NCBI GenBank assembly: GCA_903906135.1
Contig: CAIVJE010000166.1
Coordinates: 1 to 35,703 of the forward strand
Length of the DNA stretch: 35,703 nucleotides
Direction: 5' to 3'
Source: an uncultured Verrucomicrobiota bacterium
Lineage (GTDB): Bacteria > Verrucomicrobiota > Verrucomicrobiia > Opitutales > Opitutaceae
Part shown: piece by piece, positions 17,224 through 25,746 of the stretch
Layout: every line of letters starts with the position of its first letter
Position numbering within the stretch: the stretch's first letter is position 1
The notes under the pieces: generated by a model
Told to the model about the DNA's origin: nothing
Database searches by the model: none
The model's input: only the letters and a program-made list of their open reading frames with translations
Translations under genes and position numbers: made by a program

Positions 17224-18035
17224 CGCTCAGCCGCCGGCGAGGCCACGCCAGCCACGAGATCGGCGGCCGTGATGCGCAAGCGAGCCGGCAGCCCCGCGCG
17301 GTTGGCAAGATTATCGCGGATGACATTGACGAGCGCACTGCCCACCACAACGCCATCTGCACAACGAGCCACTTGCCGCACTTGCTCACGGGTGGAAATA
17401 CCAAAGCCGACCGCAATGGGCAGTTTCGTGTGCTGCCGAATCCGCGCCACCGCTTCAGGTATATTGTTGGCCACTTGCTGACGCACGCCGGTGACCCCTT
17501 CGCGTGACACATAATAAATAAATCCTGTCGCCGCTGCGCTAATGATCGCCAAGCGCGCCGGGGGGGTCGTGGGAGCAACAATGAAAACCGTCTTCAATTT
17601 GTATTGGGTACACGCCGCCAAGACTTCGCCCGCCTCTTCGGGCGGCAGGTCCAGCGTCAACATGCCATCTACCCCAGCCGCTTTTGCCGCCTGGATGTAA
17701 GCCTCAACCCCATTAGAAAATATTAAATTATAGTAAGTGTAGAAAATGATAGGGACTTCGCTAAATTCCCGAATGCGGCGGACGAGTTCAAACACGCGCG
17801 CAGCAGTCATCCCCCCGTCCAGCGCCCGTTGCGCCGCCAACTGGTTAGTCGGTCCGTCAGCTAAGGGATCAGAAAACGGCACCCCGAGTTCCAACACATC
17901 AGCGCCAGCTTCTAAGACGGCGCGACACGCCGCGAGCGAGGTATCGAAGTCCGGATCGCCGGCACACAGATAGGCAATAAAAGCGGCACGTTTTTCACGA
18001 GCAGCACGGGCAAAAGTTTGGGCGAGACGATCCAT
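17220..18035 (-). CDS. trpA: Tryptophan synthase alpha chain
   Basis: TrpA cleaves indole-3-glycerol phosphate to indole and glyceraldehyde 3-phosphate, passing indole to TrpB. It has 271 residues. The signature ELGVPFSDPLADGP (49-62) includes catalytic Glu49 and Asp60. AYLCAGDPD (21-29) and FIYYVSREGVTG follow the family pattern, and the phosphate loop GFGIST is present. ATG 18035 (MDRLAQTF) is chosen; an upstream ATG at 18092 adds 19 residues without family support. trpB is not adjacent in this window, so the trp genes appear split. Instead the stop overlaps the start of a c-di-GMP synthase gene. Confidence 0.95.
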   Translation of the reverse strand: MDRLAQTFARAAREKRAAFIAYLCAGDPDFDTSLAACRAVLEAGADVLELGVPFSDPLADGPTNQLAAQRALDGGMTAARVFELVRRIREFSEVPIIFYTYYNLIFSNGVEAYIQAAKAAGVDGMLTLDLPPEEAGEVLAACTQYKLKTVFIVAPTTPPARLAIISAAATGFIYYVSREGVTGVRQQVANNIPEAVARIRQHTKLPIAVGFGISTREQVRQVARCADGVVVGSALVNVIRDNLANRAGLPARLRITAADLVAGVASPAAER

Positions 18036-18148
18036 GGATAATGAGGTTCGAAAGCTAGGCGGCAGGGGTCGAGAGAAAATTACGCTGGTCATTTTCGATG
18101 GGGATCAAGCGAACTCGCCCGATCGTCTCGAAACTGCCCGCCCTGAAA

Positions 18149-18928
18149 TTAGGGTAACCCAAATTCTACGAGCACCGGCCGGTGGTCCGACAGCAAGCTG
18201 CGGATGACCTTCGCCTTCGGGGCCCGACATTCCTCAGGGAGGAAAACATAGTCCAACATGCGCGCGGGCCACAGCGCCGGAAAGGTCCGCCCCGTTTTCG
18301 GCCACAAGGTATAGTTATTCGTCCCTTCAAGATAACCCAACAAGGTCGCCGTAGCATCAGGCCGATGGGCGGGGTTATTAAAATCCCCCGCCACCAGCGG
18401 CGGCGTAAGCCAATGGGCTGAACGATGCGCGTGCTGCTCCGCCACATAATGCTGTAATCGGGTGATTTGCTGCAGCCGTTGCCGACGCGAGCGATGGTGG
18501 AGATGCACATTAATGATCGGCAGACGCCTTTGATGGGGAAATTCGATTTCAGCAAAAACAAAACCCTTCTCCCCCAACTTTCCGGTCCCAAAAGGCACTG
18601 TCTCGCTATGCGCGATGGGATATCGCGATAAAAATGCATTACCGTAGTTCAAATGATACCGACCGCCGTGGCGGTTATTCACCCCATGGACGCAGTGCGC
18701 TAATCCGGTGTGCTCACTCAAGGATGCGAGGTGATCAAAACTGCCGTTCCAGCGCGAATTCTCGTCAATTTCCTGCAAAGCGACGAGATCAACGTCTAGG
18801 CGCTGAATCAGCCGGGCAATTTTCAGCAAATTCGCCCGTATCTTAGCCTTAGTCCTAAGCCCTTGAGGCCAAGGCATTGCCCCGCGAGCGTGGGCAATAT
18901 TGAAGGTGAGAAGGCGATAACGCGCCAT
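18149..18928 (-). CDS. Endonuclease/exonuclease/phosphatase family protein
   Basis: This 259-residue metal-dependent hydrolase belongs to the EEP superfamily (DNase I/exonuclease III/inositol phosphatase fold). The motifs are LTFNIAH (7-13), the metal-binding Glu53 in VALQEID (49-55), NVHLHH, GDFNNP and the terminal SDHRPV with catalytic His. Members act on DNA, RNA, phospholipids or phosphoesters, so the substrate cannot be told. There is no signal peptide. A longer reading frame to 18970 would start inside tRNA-His; its N-terminal GSRVRIPLAAP is the well-known translation of tRNA sequence, so ATG 18928 is the start. The gene begins only 6 bases after the tRNA CCA end and has no ribosome binding site in that gap. 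Confidence 0.88.
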   Translation of the reverse strand: MARYRLLTFNIAHARGAMPWPQGLRTKAKIRANLLKIARLIQRLDVDLVALQEIDENSRWNGSFDHLASLSEHTGLAHCVHGVNNRHGGRYHLNYGNAFLSRYPIAHSETVPFGTGKLGEKGFVFAEIEFPHQRRLPIINVHLHHRSRRQRLQQITRLQHYVAEQHAHRSAHWLTPPLVAGDFNNPAHRPDATATLLGYLEGTNNYTLWPKTGRTFPALWPARMLDYVFLPEECRAPKAKVIRSLLSDHRPVLVEFGLP

Positions 18929-18934
18929 GAAAAG

Positions 18935-19012
18935 TGGGGCGGCCAACGGGATTCGAACCCGCGACCCCAAGAATCACAATCTTGTGCTCTAACCAACTGA
19001 GCTATGGCCGCC
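18935..19012 (-). tRNA. tRNA-His (GTG anticodon)
   Basis: On the minus strand the sequence folds as a cloverleaf. The D-arm is in TAGCTCAGTTGGTTAGAGCA, the anticodon stem CAAGA/TCTTG encloses loop TTGTGAT with anticodon GTG, and the T-arm is GCGGGTTCGAATCCCGT. The extra 5' G (G-1, at 19012) pairs with C73, a hallmark of bacterial tRNA-His. CCA is encoded (18937-18935). Length is 78 bases including G-1 and CCA. Confidence 0.96.
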
Positions 19013-19213
19013 GTAAAATCTGGAACGGGGAACATCCATATCCGCCCCACCGCTGTCAACTATTCTCCCGAAGCGGCCCAAACCCCCTATTCTCCTTCAT
19101 GGCGCCAACTTCAGCTGAATCAGCTCAACGCGGCGCCATACACCCGCTCGTTTTCGTAACTTTTGTAAAAATCACCTCGCCTCACTCACGACTTGAGCTA
19201 TCGAATTTCATCC
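19013..19213. promoter_or_regulatory. Divergent promoter region between tRNA-His and the DUF47 gene
   Basis: These 201 bases must hold promoters for the minus-strand tRNA-His/phosphatase unit and the plus-strand phosphate transport pair. An AT-richer stretch at about 19151-19178 (TTTTCGTAACTTTTGTAAAAATC) is a plausible plus-strand promoter, with no exact -35/-10 match. No clear Pho box was recognised by eye. Confidence 0.35.
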
Positions 19214-19849
19214 ATGATTTCCTTCAAAAAGCTATTGGGTAAGGAAGAAAAGTTTTACGACTTGCTCGAGGCGAGTGCTGAAGAGGCTAAAGTAAGCGCG
19301 GGCTTGCTCGCCAAGATTCTGGCGAACGATAGCGCGGCTCAGACGTCGAGCATTCACGATATCATCCAGACTCGCCGCAAGGATAAGCGCATCACCCAGC
19401 AAATCACCGAGGAACTCTGCAAAACTTTCGTCACCCCGTTCGAACGTGAGGATATCGAGGCTCTTTCGCTCGCCCTCTATCGCATCCCCAAGACGGTCGA
19501 GAAAATTGTGGAGCGCTTAACCATCTGCCCCGCCCGCGTGCCTCGCGCCAGTATGCAGCGCCAGGTTGTCCTGCTGGAAGAAGCGGTCGACTCGGTTGTC
19601 TTCATGGTTAAAGAATTGCGCAAGGGCACGCAGATTGAACGCATCCAAGATGCGCATTCGCGCCTCCAATTCGCTGAAGGCGAGGCCGACAAAGTCATGC
19701 TAGCCCTCGTCAAGGACCTCTACAACGGCCCGTACGAAGCGAAGGAAGTGGTTATTTTAATGGAGCTTTACGATCTCGTGGAGACCGCCGTCGATCGCGC
19801 CCGCGACGCCGGCCTCGTGGTCTTTCAGATCATGTTAAAATATTCCTAA
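19214..19849 (+). CDS. DUF47/PhoU-like regulator of phosphate transport
   Basis: This 211-residue all-helical protein belongs to the DUF47 (YkaA/TIGR00153-like, PhoU-related) family. These genes usually pair with Pit transporters and are thought to tune phosphate uptake. Landmarks are ISFKKLLGKEEKFYDLLE at the N-terminus, the family-typical RKDKRITQQITEELCKTFVTPFEREDIEAL, and RARDAGLVVFQIMLKYS at the C-terminus. The central LYDLVETAVDRA motif resembles the PhoU metal-binding helix (E/DxxxD). ATG 19214 is chosen; a TTG at 19193 adds seven unsupported residues. The Pit gene follows after 26 bases, so the two form an operon. Confidence 0.9.
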   Translation: MISFKKLLGKEEKFYDLLEASAEEAKVSAGLLAKILANDSAAQTSSIHDIIQTRRKDKRITQQITEELCKTFVTPFEREDIEALSLALYRIPKTVEKIVERLTICPARVPRASMQRQVVLLEEAVDSVVFMVKELRKGTQIERIQDAHSRLQFAEGEADKVMLALVKDLYNGPYEAKEVVILMELYDLVETAVDRARDAGLVVFQIMLKYS

Positions 19850-19875
19850 GCCCGCCGCTGCACGCGACCGAGCCC

Positions 19876-20943
19876 ATGACTATATTCTTAATTGTTCTCC
19901 TGGCAGCGTTGGTTTTTGAGTACATCAACGGCTTTCATGATGCCGCGAATGCCATCGCTACGGTCGTTTCGACCAAAGTGCTGACGCCACGCCAGGCCAT
20001 TGCGCTGGCCGCGGTATTCAATTTAGTGGGAGCGCTCATGGGTACCGCCGTCGCCAGCACAATTGGCAAGGGGCTGGTGGACACTCATTATGTTACGATG
20101 ATTACGATCTTGGCCGGCCTCACCGGGGCGATCGTGTGGAACCTACTCACCTGGTGGTTGGGTCTACCATCAAGCTCCAGTCATGCTCTCATCGGTGGAC
20201 TATGTGGTGCGGCCATCGCTTCAGCTGATGGCAACTGGAACGTAATGCACTGGGCGACGACCGATGCCAAGGGAGCCGCCGCCGGCCTTTGGCCCAAAGT
20301 GGTATTGCCCATGCTCACGTCCCCACTCATCGGCTTTCTGGGTGGGGCGCTGCTCATGCTTTTTCTAACCATGCTGGTGCACCGCCTCCGGCCGCGAATC
20401 GTGAATGGCATTTTCGGGAAGCTACAACTCGTGAGCGCTGGCTTTATGGCGCATAGTCATGGTTCCAATGATGCGCAAAAAACGATGGGCATCATCGCCC
20501 TCGCCCTCTTCACCGGCACCAAATCGGGCGCCTTTAAGGATTTGCCTGACTGGCTGGCTTTTCTGCGCACTCCGGAATTCGTCGTAGATCAATGGGTGGT
20601 CATCACCTGTGCTGTCGTGATGGCGGCGGGTACGGCGGCTGGCGGCTGGCGCATCATTCGCACCATGGGTCACAAAATGGTTAAACTCCAACCGGTGCAT
20701 GGCTTCGCCGCCGAGACGACTGCTGCCATGGTCATCCACTTTGCCTCTACCTTGGGCATTCCCCTCTCCACCACTCACGCTATTTCCACCTCGATTATGG
20801 GTGTGGGCGTAGCGAAACGTTTTAGCGCCGTCAAATGGGGCGTGGTCGAACGCATTATCTGGGCGTGGATCTTCACCTTGCCAGCGTGTGGCCTCATCGG
20901 CTATCTCACCCAATTGTTCTGCACTCAATTGGGTTATCGGTAG
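19876..20943 (+). CDS. Pit-family inorganic phosphate transporter
   Basis: This 355-residue inner-membrane permease of the PiT family takes up phosphate (as metal phosphate or with cations). The two family signatures are present: GFHDAANAIATVVSTKV in the N-terminal half and GSNDAQKTMGIIALAL in the C-terminal half, reflecting the inverted repeat of the fold. About ten transmembrane segments are visible, with WWLGLPSSSSHALIGGL and GIPLSTTHAISTSIMGVG as the two matching pore-region motifs. It is shorter than E. coli PitA (about 500) because the central cytosolic loop is small, as is common when paired with a DUF47 protein. It ends 22 bases from the convergent SNF2 helicase gene. Confidence 0.94.
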   Translation: MTIFLIVLLAALVFEYINGFHDAANAIATVVSTKVLTPRQAIALAAVFNLVGALMGTAVASTIGKGLVDTHYVTMITILAGLTGAIVWNLLTWWLGLPSSSSHALIGGLCGAAIASADGNWNVMHWATTDAKGAAAGLWPKVVLPMLTSPLIGFLGGALLMLFLTMLVHRLRPRIVNGIFGKLQLVSAGFMAHSHGSNDAQKTMGIIALALFTGTKSGAFKDLPDWLAFLRTPEFVVDQWVVITCAVVMAAGTAAGGWRIIRTMGHKMVKLQPVHGFAAETTAAMVIHFASTLGIPLSTTHAISTSIMGVGVAKRFSAVKWGVVERIIWAWIFTLPACGLIGYLTQLFCTQLGYR

Positions 20944-20948
20944 GAAGG

Positions 20949-20973
20949 TCGGTCCTAGAAAATTTTAGGCCGA
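20949..20973. terminator. Possible shared hairpin between convergent genes
   Basis: The sequence TCGGTCCTA at 20949-20957 can pair with TAGGCCGA at 20966-20973, with one bulged T and an A/T-rich loop. It lies between the Pit stop and the SNF2 stop and overlaps the latter. The A/T loop (GAAAATTT) leaves no proper T tract outside the stem, so the terminator call is weak. Confidence 0.3.
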
Positions 20974-23541
20974 TGAGATGACCGGAGCCGATACCGGAGT
21001 CGGGGGAACGGCGAGCACCGCATTGAGTTGCTCGGCTTCACCGGTCTCAACGGCGCTGAGCTGAATCAAGCTGTGCAGCGAATTGAAATGCTTTGCCCAT
21101 TCAAAATCACCGCCATGCCCATCGATGACCTGATTAAAGAGCTGCTTCTTCTCGACCTTAAGCGCCTGGATGCGCTCTTCAATGGTGCCCGCGGTAACCA
21201 TGCGGTAGACGAACACCGTATTCGTCTGGCCAATCCGATGCACGCGGTCGATCGCTTGATCCTCCACCGCCGGATTCCACCAGGGATCGAGCAGGAAAAC
21301 ATAGTCGGCCGCATGCAAGGTAATGCCCGTGCCGGCCGCTTTAAGACTAACGAGCATGGCGGCGGCGCCTTGCGCGGTCTGAAAATCTCGCACGGGCTTC
21401 TGCCGATCAACCGTCATGCCCGTAATTTCATAACGGGGTAATTCTGGGTAATGCTGAATGAGGGCCGCGCGGACCCGGTCCAGCAGAGTAACAAATTGTG
21501 AAAAAATCACGACCTTGTGGCCACTCCCCACCACCTCGGCTAATTTTTCAATCAGCAGCTGCAGCTTGCCGCTGTCCGTCAGCGGAGAATTTAACCACGG
21601 CAGCAAATCTGGGTCACAACACACCTGCCGCAACCGGGTCAGGAGCGCGAGAAATCCAAATGATTTTTCCCGCAAGGCCAACCCGATGTCCTCGCCCAGC
21701 CGCGCTAAACCTTCCGTACAAATACGGGCATACTCGGTGCGCTGCACATCGGTTAGCGGACACAATAAATCCATTTCCACTTTGGGCGGCAGCTCTTTGG
21801 CTACTTCATTTTTTGTCCGCCGCAGAATAAAAGGCGCGACCTGCTTACGCAGCCGATTCATCGTGCCTTCGCGATCATGCAGTAAAGCGGCCTCAAAAGC
21901 CGTGCGTGAGCCGAGCAGACCGGGGAGCAAATAACGGAAGATCGACCAGAGATCGAGTTGCCGGTTTTCTAGCGGCGTACCCGTGAGCACTAAACGGTGT
22001 TGAGTGCGGATAGCGAAACAGGCCTGCGTTACTTTAGCGTCAGGATTTTTAATAAACTGACCCTCATCAAGAATCGCGTAGCCAAATTCTAGGCCATCCA
22101 GGAGCGACCGATGCTTGCGGAGTTGCGTATAGCTCGCGAGCCAGATGCAGGGCGCTGGGTTGGTCTTGAAATCATTACCTGATTTTAGCGTGTCGATCTT
22201 GGCACTGGGATAAAAGCGGGCCAACTCCTCTCGCCAGACCGGCACCACGCTCGCTGGGCACACCACCAAATGCCGCCGGCCCAACATCGGCCGGGATTCC
22301 AGCAAGGCGATAACTTGGGCGGTCTTGCCCAAACCCATCTCATCGGCGAGCAGGCCGTGACACTCCGTCTCGCACAAATGGTGCATCCACTCCACTCCAC
22401 GGCATTGATATTGGCGCAAAAATTCTGGGAGCGCCGGTGGCGCCGGCGATGGTGATAAAACTTTCTGCCGCCACGCGTCGAGCTCTGTGCCGAGTGTAAC
22501 TTTGATGCGGTTGTCGTTGAAGAGGGAGAAAATTAAATAAGGAGGAATTGTCCCATCAATAGAAGTTTCCTCAAAATTGCGGCGCCATTGGTTAAAGCTC
22601 TCCCACTTTTCCGGCGTCATGGTGACGATGCCTAAATCGGGCAAAAGCATGGGCGTCCGCCCATGCTTCAGCAAAGCCGCCGCTTGTTCCTCTGTTAGGA
22701 GCTTTTCACCCGCCCGGAAAATCCAGCGCAAATTGAGTCCGCCGCCGCTGTGGCGATCTGCCACGGCCTCAATCTCAATCACCCGTGCACCCTGCTTGAG
22801 ATTGCCAACCTTCACATCGAGTTCGATCGCGAATTGCTTTTTCCAGTGGGGCAAGAGGTCACGGAGAAAGCCGGGAATATCACTGAGCGCATCGAGCGCG
22901 TAAGCGTGGGTGCTTTGGTTGTAACGGAAGTGAGCCTTTCGCGCATAGGTCGCCAGCGCGATGAGCTTGGCCCGCTCAGCTGCCGTCGGATGGTTTAAGG
23001 TATTGCCGAGCGCCGGGATCCGGCTGCGCCCTTGCTTCCAGTAAGCGAGAAAAACCAATCCGTCTGCCGTCGTGGTGAAACTTAAGAGCAGATCCCGCGG
23101 GGGCTGATTAGGATCATGCTTAGGGGTGGATGGGTTACTAACCGCACCGTGACCGTTGGTCCCCTGACCCACGCTCGACTTGGCCGATGTCCTCGGCAGC
23201 AGCGACGCGATTTCATCAACCAATAATTCTTCAATCTCATGCAACCCGGCCACCGCGATGGCGTGAGCTAAGCTTAAGTCAGTTGACGAGGACCGCACCT
23301 TGAGTTCCTCCCCGTCCCACTCGATGACCGCATATTCTTCGCGTTTCTCAACCTTGCGGTGAATAATGGCATCCTTCGCGCCCAATTCTACTTCGCGGAT
23401 CTCGCCGTTACGATACATCTCATGACCGCGCTCTACTTGAGTCGCGTCAAAATGCCCCTCCCAGTCGGCCTCAAGGCGGCCGAACCAGAATTCGAGCGAT
23501 TGCGGAGTATAGATACGCTTGGGCCCGTGGGTTTGCATCAA
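20965..23541 (-). CDS. SNF2-family DNA-dependent ATPase/helicase with degenerate SWIM domain
   Basis: This 858-residue SNF2/Rad54-like double-stranded DNA translocase has its helicase core from about residue 375 to 815. Walker A is DEMGLGKT (400-407). Walker B is LDEGQ (491-495), DEGQ rather than the usual DEAH/DEAQ. LTGTPLENR (519-527), FSQF, and the motif VI region AIDRVHRIGQT near 760 follow. The N-terminus (about 20-105) has the SWIM layout, with FDATQVERGHEMYRNGEI followed by YAVIEWDG and SLAHAIAVAGL. The zinc-binding CxC and CxH positions hold Ser, Ala and His, so zinc is probably not bound. The middle (150-350) is a family-specific SNF2 N-terminal region. Bacterial members are associated with transcription recycling or repair; the role is not certain here. 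Confidence 0.9.
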   Translation of the reverse strand: MMQTHGPKRIYTPQSLEFWFGRLEADWEGHFDATQVERGHEMYRNGEIREVELGAKDAIIHRKVEKREEYAVIEWDGEELKVRSSSTDLSLAHAIAVAGLHEIEELLVDEIASLLPRTSAKSSVGQGTNGHGAVSNPSTPKHDPNQPPRDLLLSFTTTADGLVFLAYWKQGRSRIPALGNTLNHPTAAERAKLIALATYARKAHFRYNQSTHAYALDALSDIPGFLRDLLPHWKKQFAIELDVKVGNLKQGARVIEIEAVADRHSGGGLNLRWIFRAGEKLLTEEQAAALLKHGRTPMLLPDLGIVTMTPEKWESFNQWRRNFEETSIDGTIPPYLIFSLFNDNRIKVTLGTELDAWRQKVLSPSPAPPALPEFLRQYQCRGVEWMHHLCETECHGLLADEMGLGKTAQVIALLESRPMLGRRHLVVCPASVVPVWREELARFYPSAKIDTLKSGNDFKTNPAPCIWLASYTQLRKHRSLLDGLEFGYAILDEGQFIKNPDAKVTQACFAIRTQHRLVLTGTPLENRQLDLWSIFRYLLPGLLGSRTAFEAALLHDREGTMNRLRKQVAPFILRRTKNEVAKELPPKVEMDLLCPLTDVQRTEYARICTEGLARLGEDIGLALREKSFGFLALLTRLRQVCCDPDLLPWLNSPLTDSGKLQLLIEKLAEVVGSGHKVVIFSQFVTLLDRVRAALIQHYPELPRYEITGMTVDRQKPVRDFQTAQGAAAMLVSLKAAGTGITLHAADYVFLLDPWWNPAVEDQAIDRVHRIGQTNTVFVYRMVTAGTIEERIQALKVEKKQLFNQVIDGHGGDFEWAKHFNSLHSLIQLSAVETGEAEQLNAVLAVPPTPVSAPVISSA

Positions 23542-23727
23542 GCTAAAGGATAAACGCTAGGAACTTTCGCGTACGGCGTGCAACTCCTATTTGGCGTTTT
23601 TACCCCAGCTCACTATCGACCATAATTCACACCATTGTCACGCACGCGCCACGTTGAATTCACATTGCGAGCACATGCTGGTAATAACTCGATCGGGGGT
23701 CAGTGACCGACGAACGAGCTAACCTGC
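23542..23727. promoter_or_regulatory. Divergent region between SNF2 helicase and GT4 gene
   Basis: These 186 bases lie between outward-facing genes. They contain no convincing -35/-10 match, repeat or reading frame; promoters for both sides are presumed. Confidence 0.3.
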
Positions 23728-24897
23728 GTGAACCTTGCACTCGTTACAGAAACTTATTCTCCAGAAATAAATGGTGTCGCCATGACCCTAGGCCGCCTTG
23801 TGGACGGCCTCGCTCTACGCGGCCATCGGCTGACAATTATTCGTCCGCGCCAACGGCATGAGTCCCCGCGCTTCAGCATAACTCAACGCGTCGCCTGCCG
23901 CCAAGTGCGCCTACCAGGCATTCCAATTCCTGGTTACCCTCAACTTCGACTGGGCCTGCCCGCTGGTCGGCGCCTCCGCCAACTCTGGTCCTTGAGTCGC
24001 CCTGATTTAGTGCATGTCGCCACCGAAGGCCCCCTCGGCGCCTCGGCCATCACCACCGCGCACGAATTCGGCATTCCCGTGACCTCGAGCTTTCATACAA
24101 ATTTTGACCAATACACCCGCGATTATCGGATTGGTTGGTTAAAGCCGGTCGTCGCCGCGTGGCTGCGCCACCTCCACAATCGAACGCGCCGCACTTTCGT
24201 GCCCACGCCGACCTTGCTCACGCGGCTTTCTACAGAGGGCTACACTAACCTGCGTTTACTTTCGCGGGGCGTTGATACGGCACTCTTTAATCCCGCTCAG
24301 CGCGATGCATCATTGCGCGCCTCCTGGGGGGTAGCACCGGATGATCCCGTTATTGTGCATGTCGGACGAATCGCTCCGGAAAAAAACTACCCACTGCTCT
24401 TCCGCGCCTTCGACGCGGTTAAAGCAGTCGAACCACGGGCTCGACTCGTGCTGGTTGGCGATGGCCCCCGACTATCTGTGTATCAACGGCAACGTCCCGA
24501 CGTAATTTTCACGGGCTTTTACACCGGCCTTAATCTCGCCCGACACTACGCCTCGGGTGATCTCTACCTCCACGCGAGCTCTACTGAGACATTCGGTAAC
24601 GTTATTACTGAGGCCCTTGCGAGCGGACTAGCTGTCAGTGCATTCGATTACGCCGCGGCCCATGAATTCATTCGCCACAACGAGAATGGGCTGGTTGCGC
24701 CCGCCGGTGATGAAAGCATTTTTCTCGCCAACGCCGCGCGGCTCATGACTGACCGCACGCTGCGCCTGCGCCTACGCACCGCCGCACCCGCCGCCGTCCA
24801 CAACCGATCATGGGACGCCGTAATTGATGGGTTTGCCGCCGATCTCGCAGAAGCGATGCGCGAACCACTCGCGCCACCGAGCGCCACCAAAAATTAA
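23728..24897 (+). CDS. GT4-family glycosyltransferase
   Basis: This 389-residue GT-B retaining glycosyltransferase of family GT4 resembles the SqdX/MgtA/PimB group that adds sugars to lipids. The N-terminal acceptor domain begins LVTETYSPEINGVAMTLGRL, and TSFHTNFDQYTR is typical of this group. The donor-domain motif HVGRIAPEKNYPLL and the E-x7-E signature STETFGNVITEALASG are intact. The start is GTG 23728 and there is no signal peptide. It heads a plus-strand run with an LpxH-like phosphatase (33 bases on) and an MGDG-synthase-like enzyme, pointing to envelope glycolipid synthesis. The donor and acceptor are unknown; a glycolipid acceptor is an inference from the neighbours. Confidence 0.9.
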   Translation: MNLALVTETYSPEINGVAMTLGRLVDGLALRGHRLTIIRPRQRHESPRFSITQRVACRQVRLPGIPIPGYPQLRLGLPAGRRLRQLWSLSRPDLVHVATEGPLGASAITTAHEFGIPVTSSFHTNFDQYTRDYRIGWLKPVVAAWLRHLHNRTRRTFVPTPTLLTRLSTEGYTNLRLLSRGVDTALFNPAQRDASLRASWGVAPDDPVIVHVGRIAPEKNYPLLFRAFDAVKAVEPRARLVLVGDGPRLSVYQRQRPDVIFTGFYTGLNLARHYASGDLYLHASSTETFGNVITEALASGLAVSAFDYAAAHEFIRHNENGLVAPAGDESIFLANAARLMTDRTLRLRLRTAAPAAVHNRSWDAVIDGFAADLAEAMREPLAPPSATKN

Positions 24898-24930
24898 ACC
24901 GCCCACGACCACTCGCCCATCACCTCGCTC

Positions 24931-25746
24931 ATGAGCAAACCCGCCCTCCATGTCCGCTCCGTTATCATCTCCGATGTTCACCTCGGCACCGCCCACAGCA
25001 AGGTCGAGGAAGTAACACACTTCCTCAAACACGTCCGCTGCGATCGGCTTATTTTAAATGGGGACATCATTGACGGCTGGCGCCTGCGCCGCGGGGGAAC
25101 TTGGACTAAAGCGCACACCCGTTTTATTCGGCGCGTCCTGACCATGATTCAAAAACGCGACACGGAAGTAATTTATTTACGAGGGAATCATGACGATTTC
25201 ATCGGCCGCTTACTGCCACTGCAATTTGACCGCCTCAACTTAGTGGAAGAGTATATCTTGGAAACCGCCCAAGGACGTTACCTCGTCCTCCACGGCGATG
25301 TTTTTGATGGGATCATCAAGCACATGGTTATTTTAGCGCACCTCGGCGACGCCGGCTACGCTCTCCTCTTGCGCCTGAATCGCTTCTATAACTGGTTTCG
25401 CGCGCTTCGCGGCAAAGAGTATTTCTCACTCAGCCAAGCGATCAAGGCCCGCGTCAAACAAGCAGTTAGTTTTATCGGGAAATTTGAGGACCAAGTCGCC
25501 TCACTCGCGCGTGATCGCGGCTGCTGCGGTGTCATCTGTGGCCACATACATACCCCGGCCGATAAAATGATTGGCGATATCCATTACCTCAACTCGGGCG
25601 ACTGGGTTGAGTCACTCACGGCCATCGTCGAGCACTACGACGGCCGCTTTGAACTGCTCACCTTTCAGCAATTTCTGGCCCAATTTCCAGGACTCTCCGC
25701 TCACACGATTGATGAAATTGATGAGCTGTCGCCGCTGCCGGCCTGA
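24931..25746 (+). CDS. LpxH-like metallophosphatase (UDP-2,3-diacylglucosamine diphosphatase family)
   Basis: This is a 271-residue calcineurin-fold metallophosphatase. The metal-binding motifs are SDVHLG (14-19), GDIID (44-48), GNHDD (85-89), LHGDVFD (120-126) and GHIH (204-207). Overall it matches the stand-alone branch annotated as UDP-2,3-diacylglucosamine diphosphatase family, which differs from E. coli LpxH in having a longer central insert (about 130-190, hydrophobic/amphipathic). LpxH cleaves UDP-2,3-diacylglucosamine in lipid A synthesis; paralogues next to glycosyltransferases may act on other glycolipid precursors. Its stop overlaps the start of the next gene (TGATG at 25744-25748), so translation is probably coupled. 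Confidence 0.85.
   Translation: MSKPALHVRSVIISDVHLGTAHSKVEEVTHFLKHVRCDRLILNGDIIDGWRLRRGGTWTKAHTRFIRRVLTMIQKRDTEVIYLRGNHDDFIGRLLPLQFDRLNLVEEYILETAQGRYLVLHGDVFDGIIKHMVILAHLGDAGYALLLRLNRFYNWFRALRGKEYFSLSQAIKARVKQAVSFIGKFEDQVASLARDRGCCGVICGHIHTPADKMIGDIHYLNSGDWVESLTAIVEHYDGRFELLTFQQFLAQFPGLSAHTIDEIDELSPLPA

Noticed and set aside
18929-18970. N-terminal extension GSRVRIPLAAPLF of the phosphatase gene
   Set aside because: This is translated tRNA-His sequence; the real start is ATG 18928.
18934-19242. Plus-strand reading frame with N-terminus GRPTGFEPATPRITILCSNQ
   Set aside because: It is the antisense translation of tRNA-His, a well-known false protein pattern.
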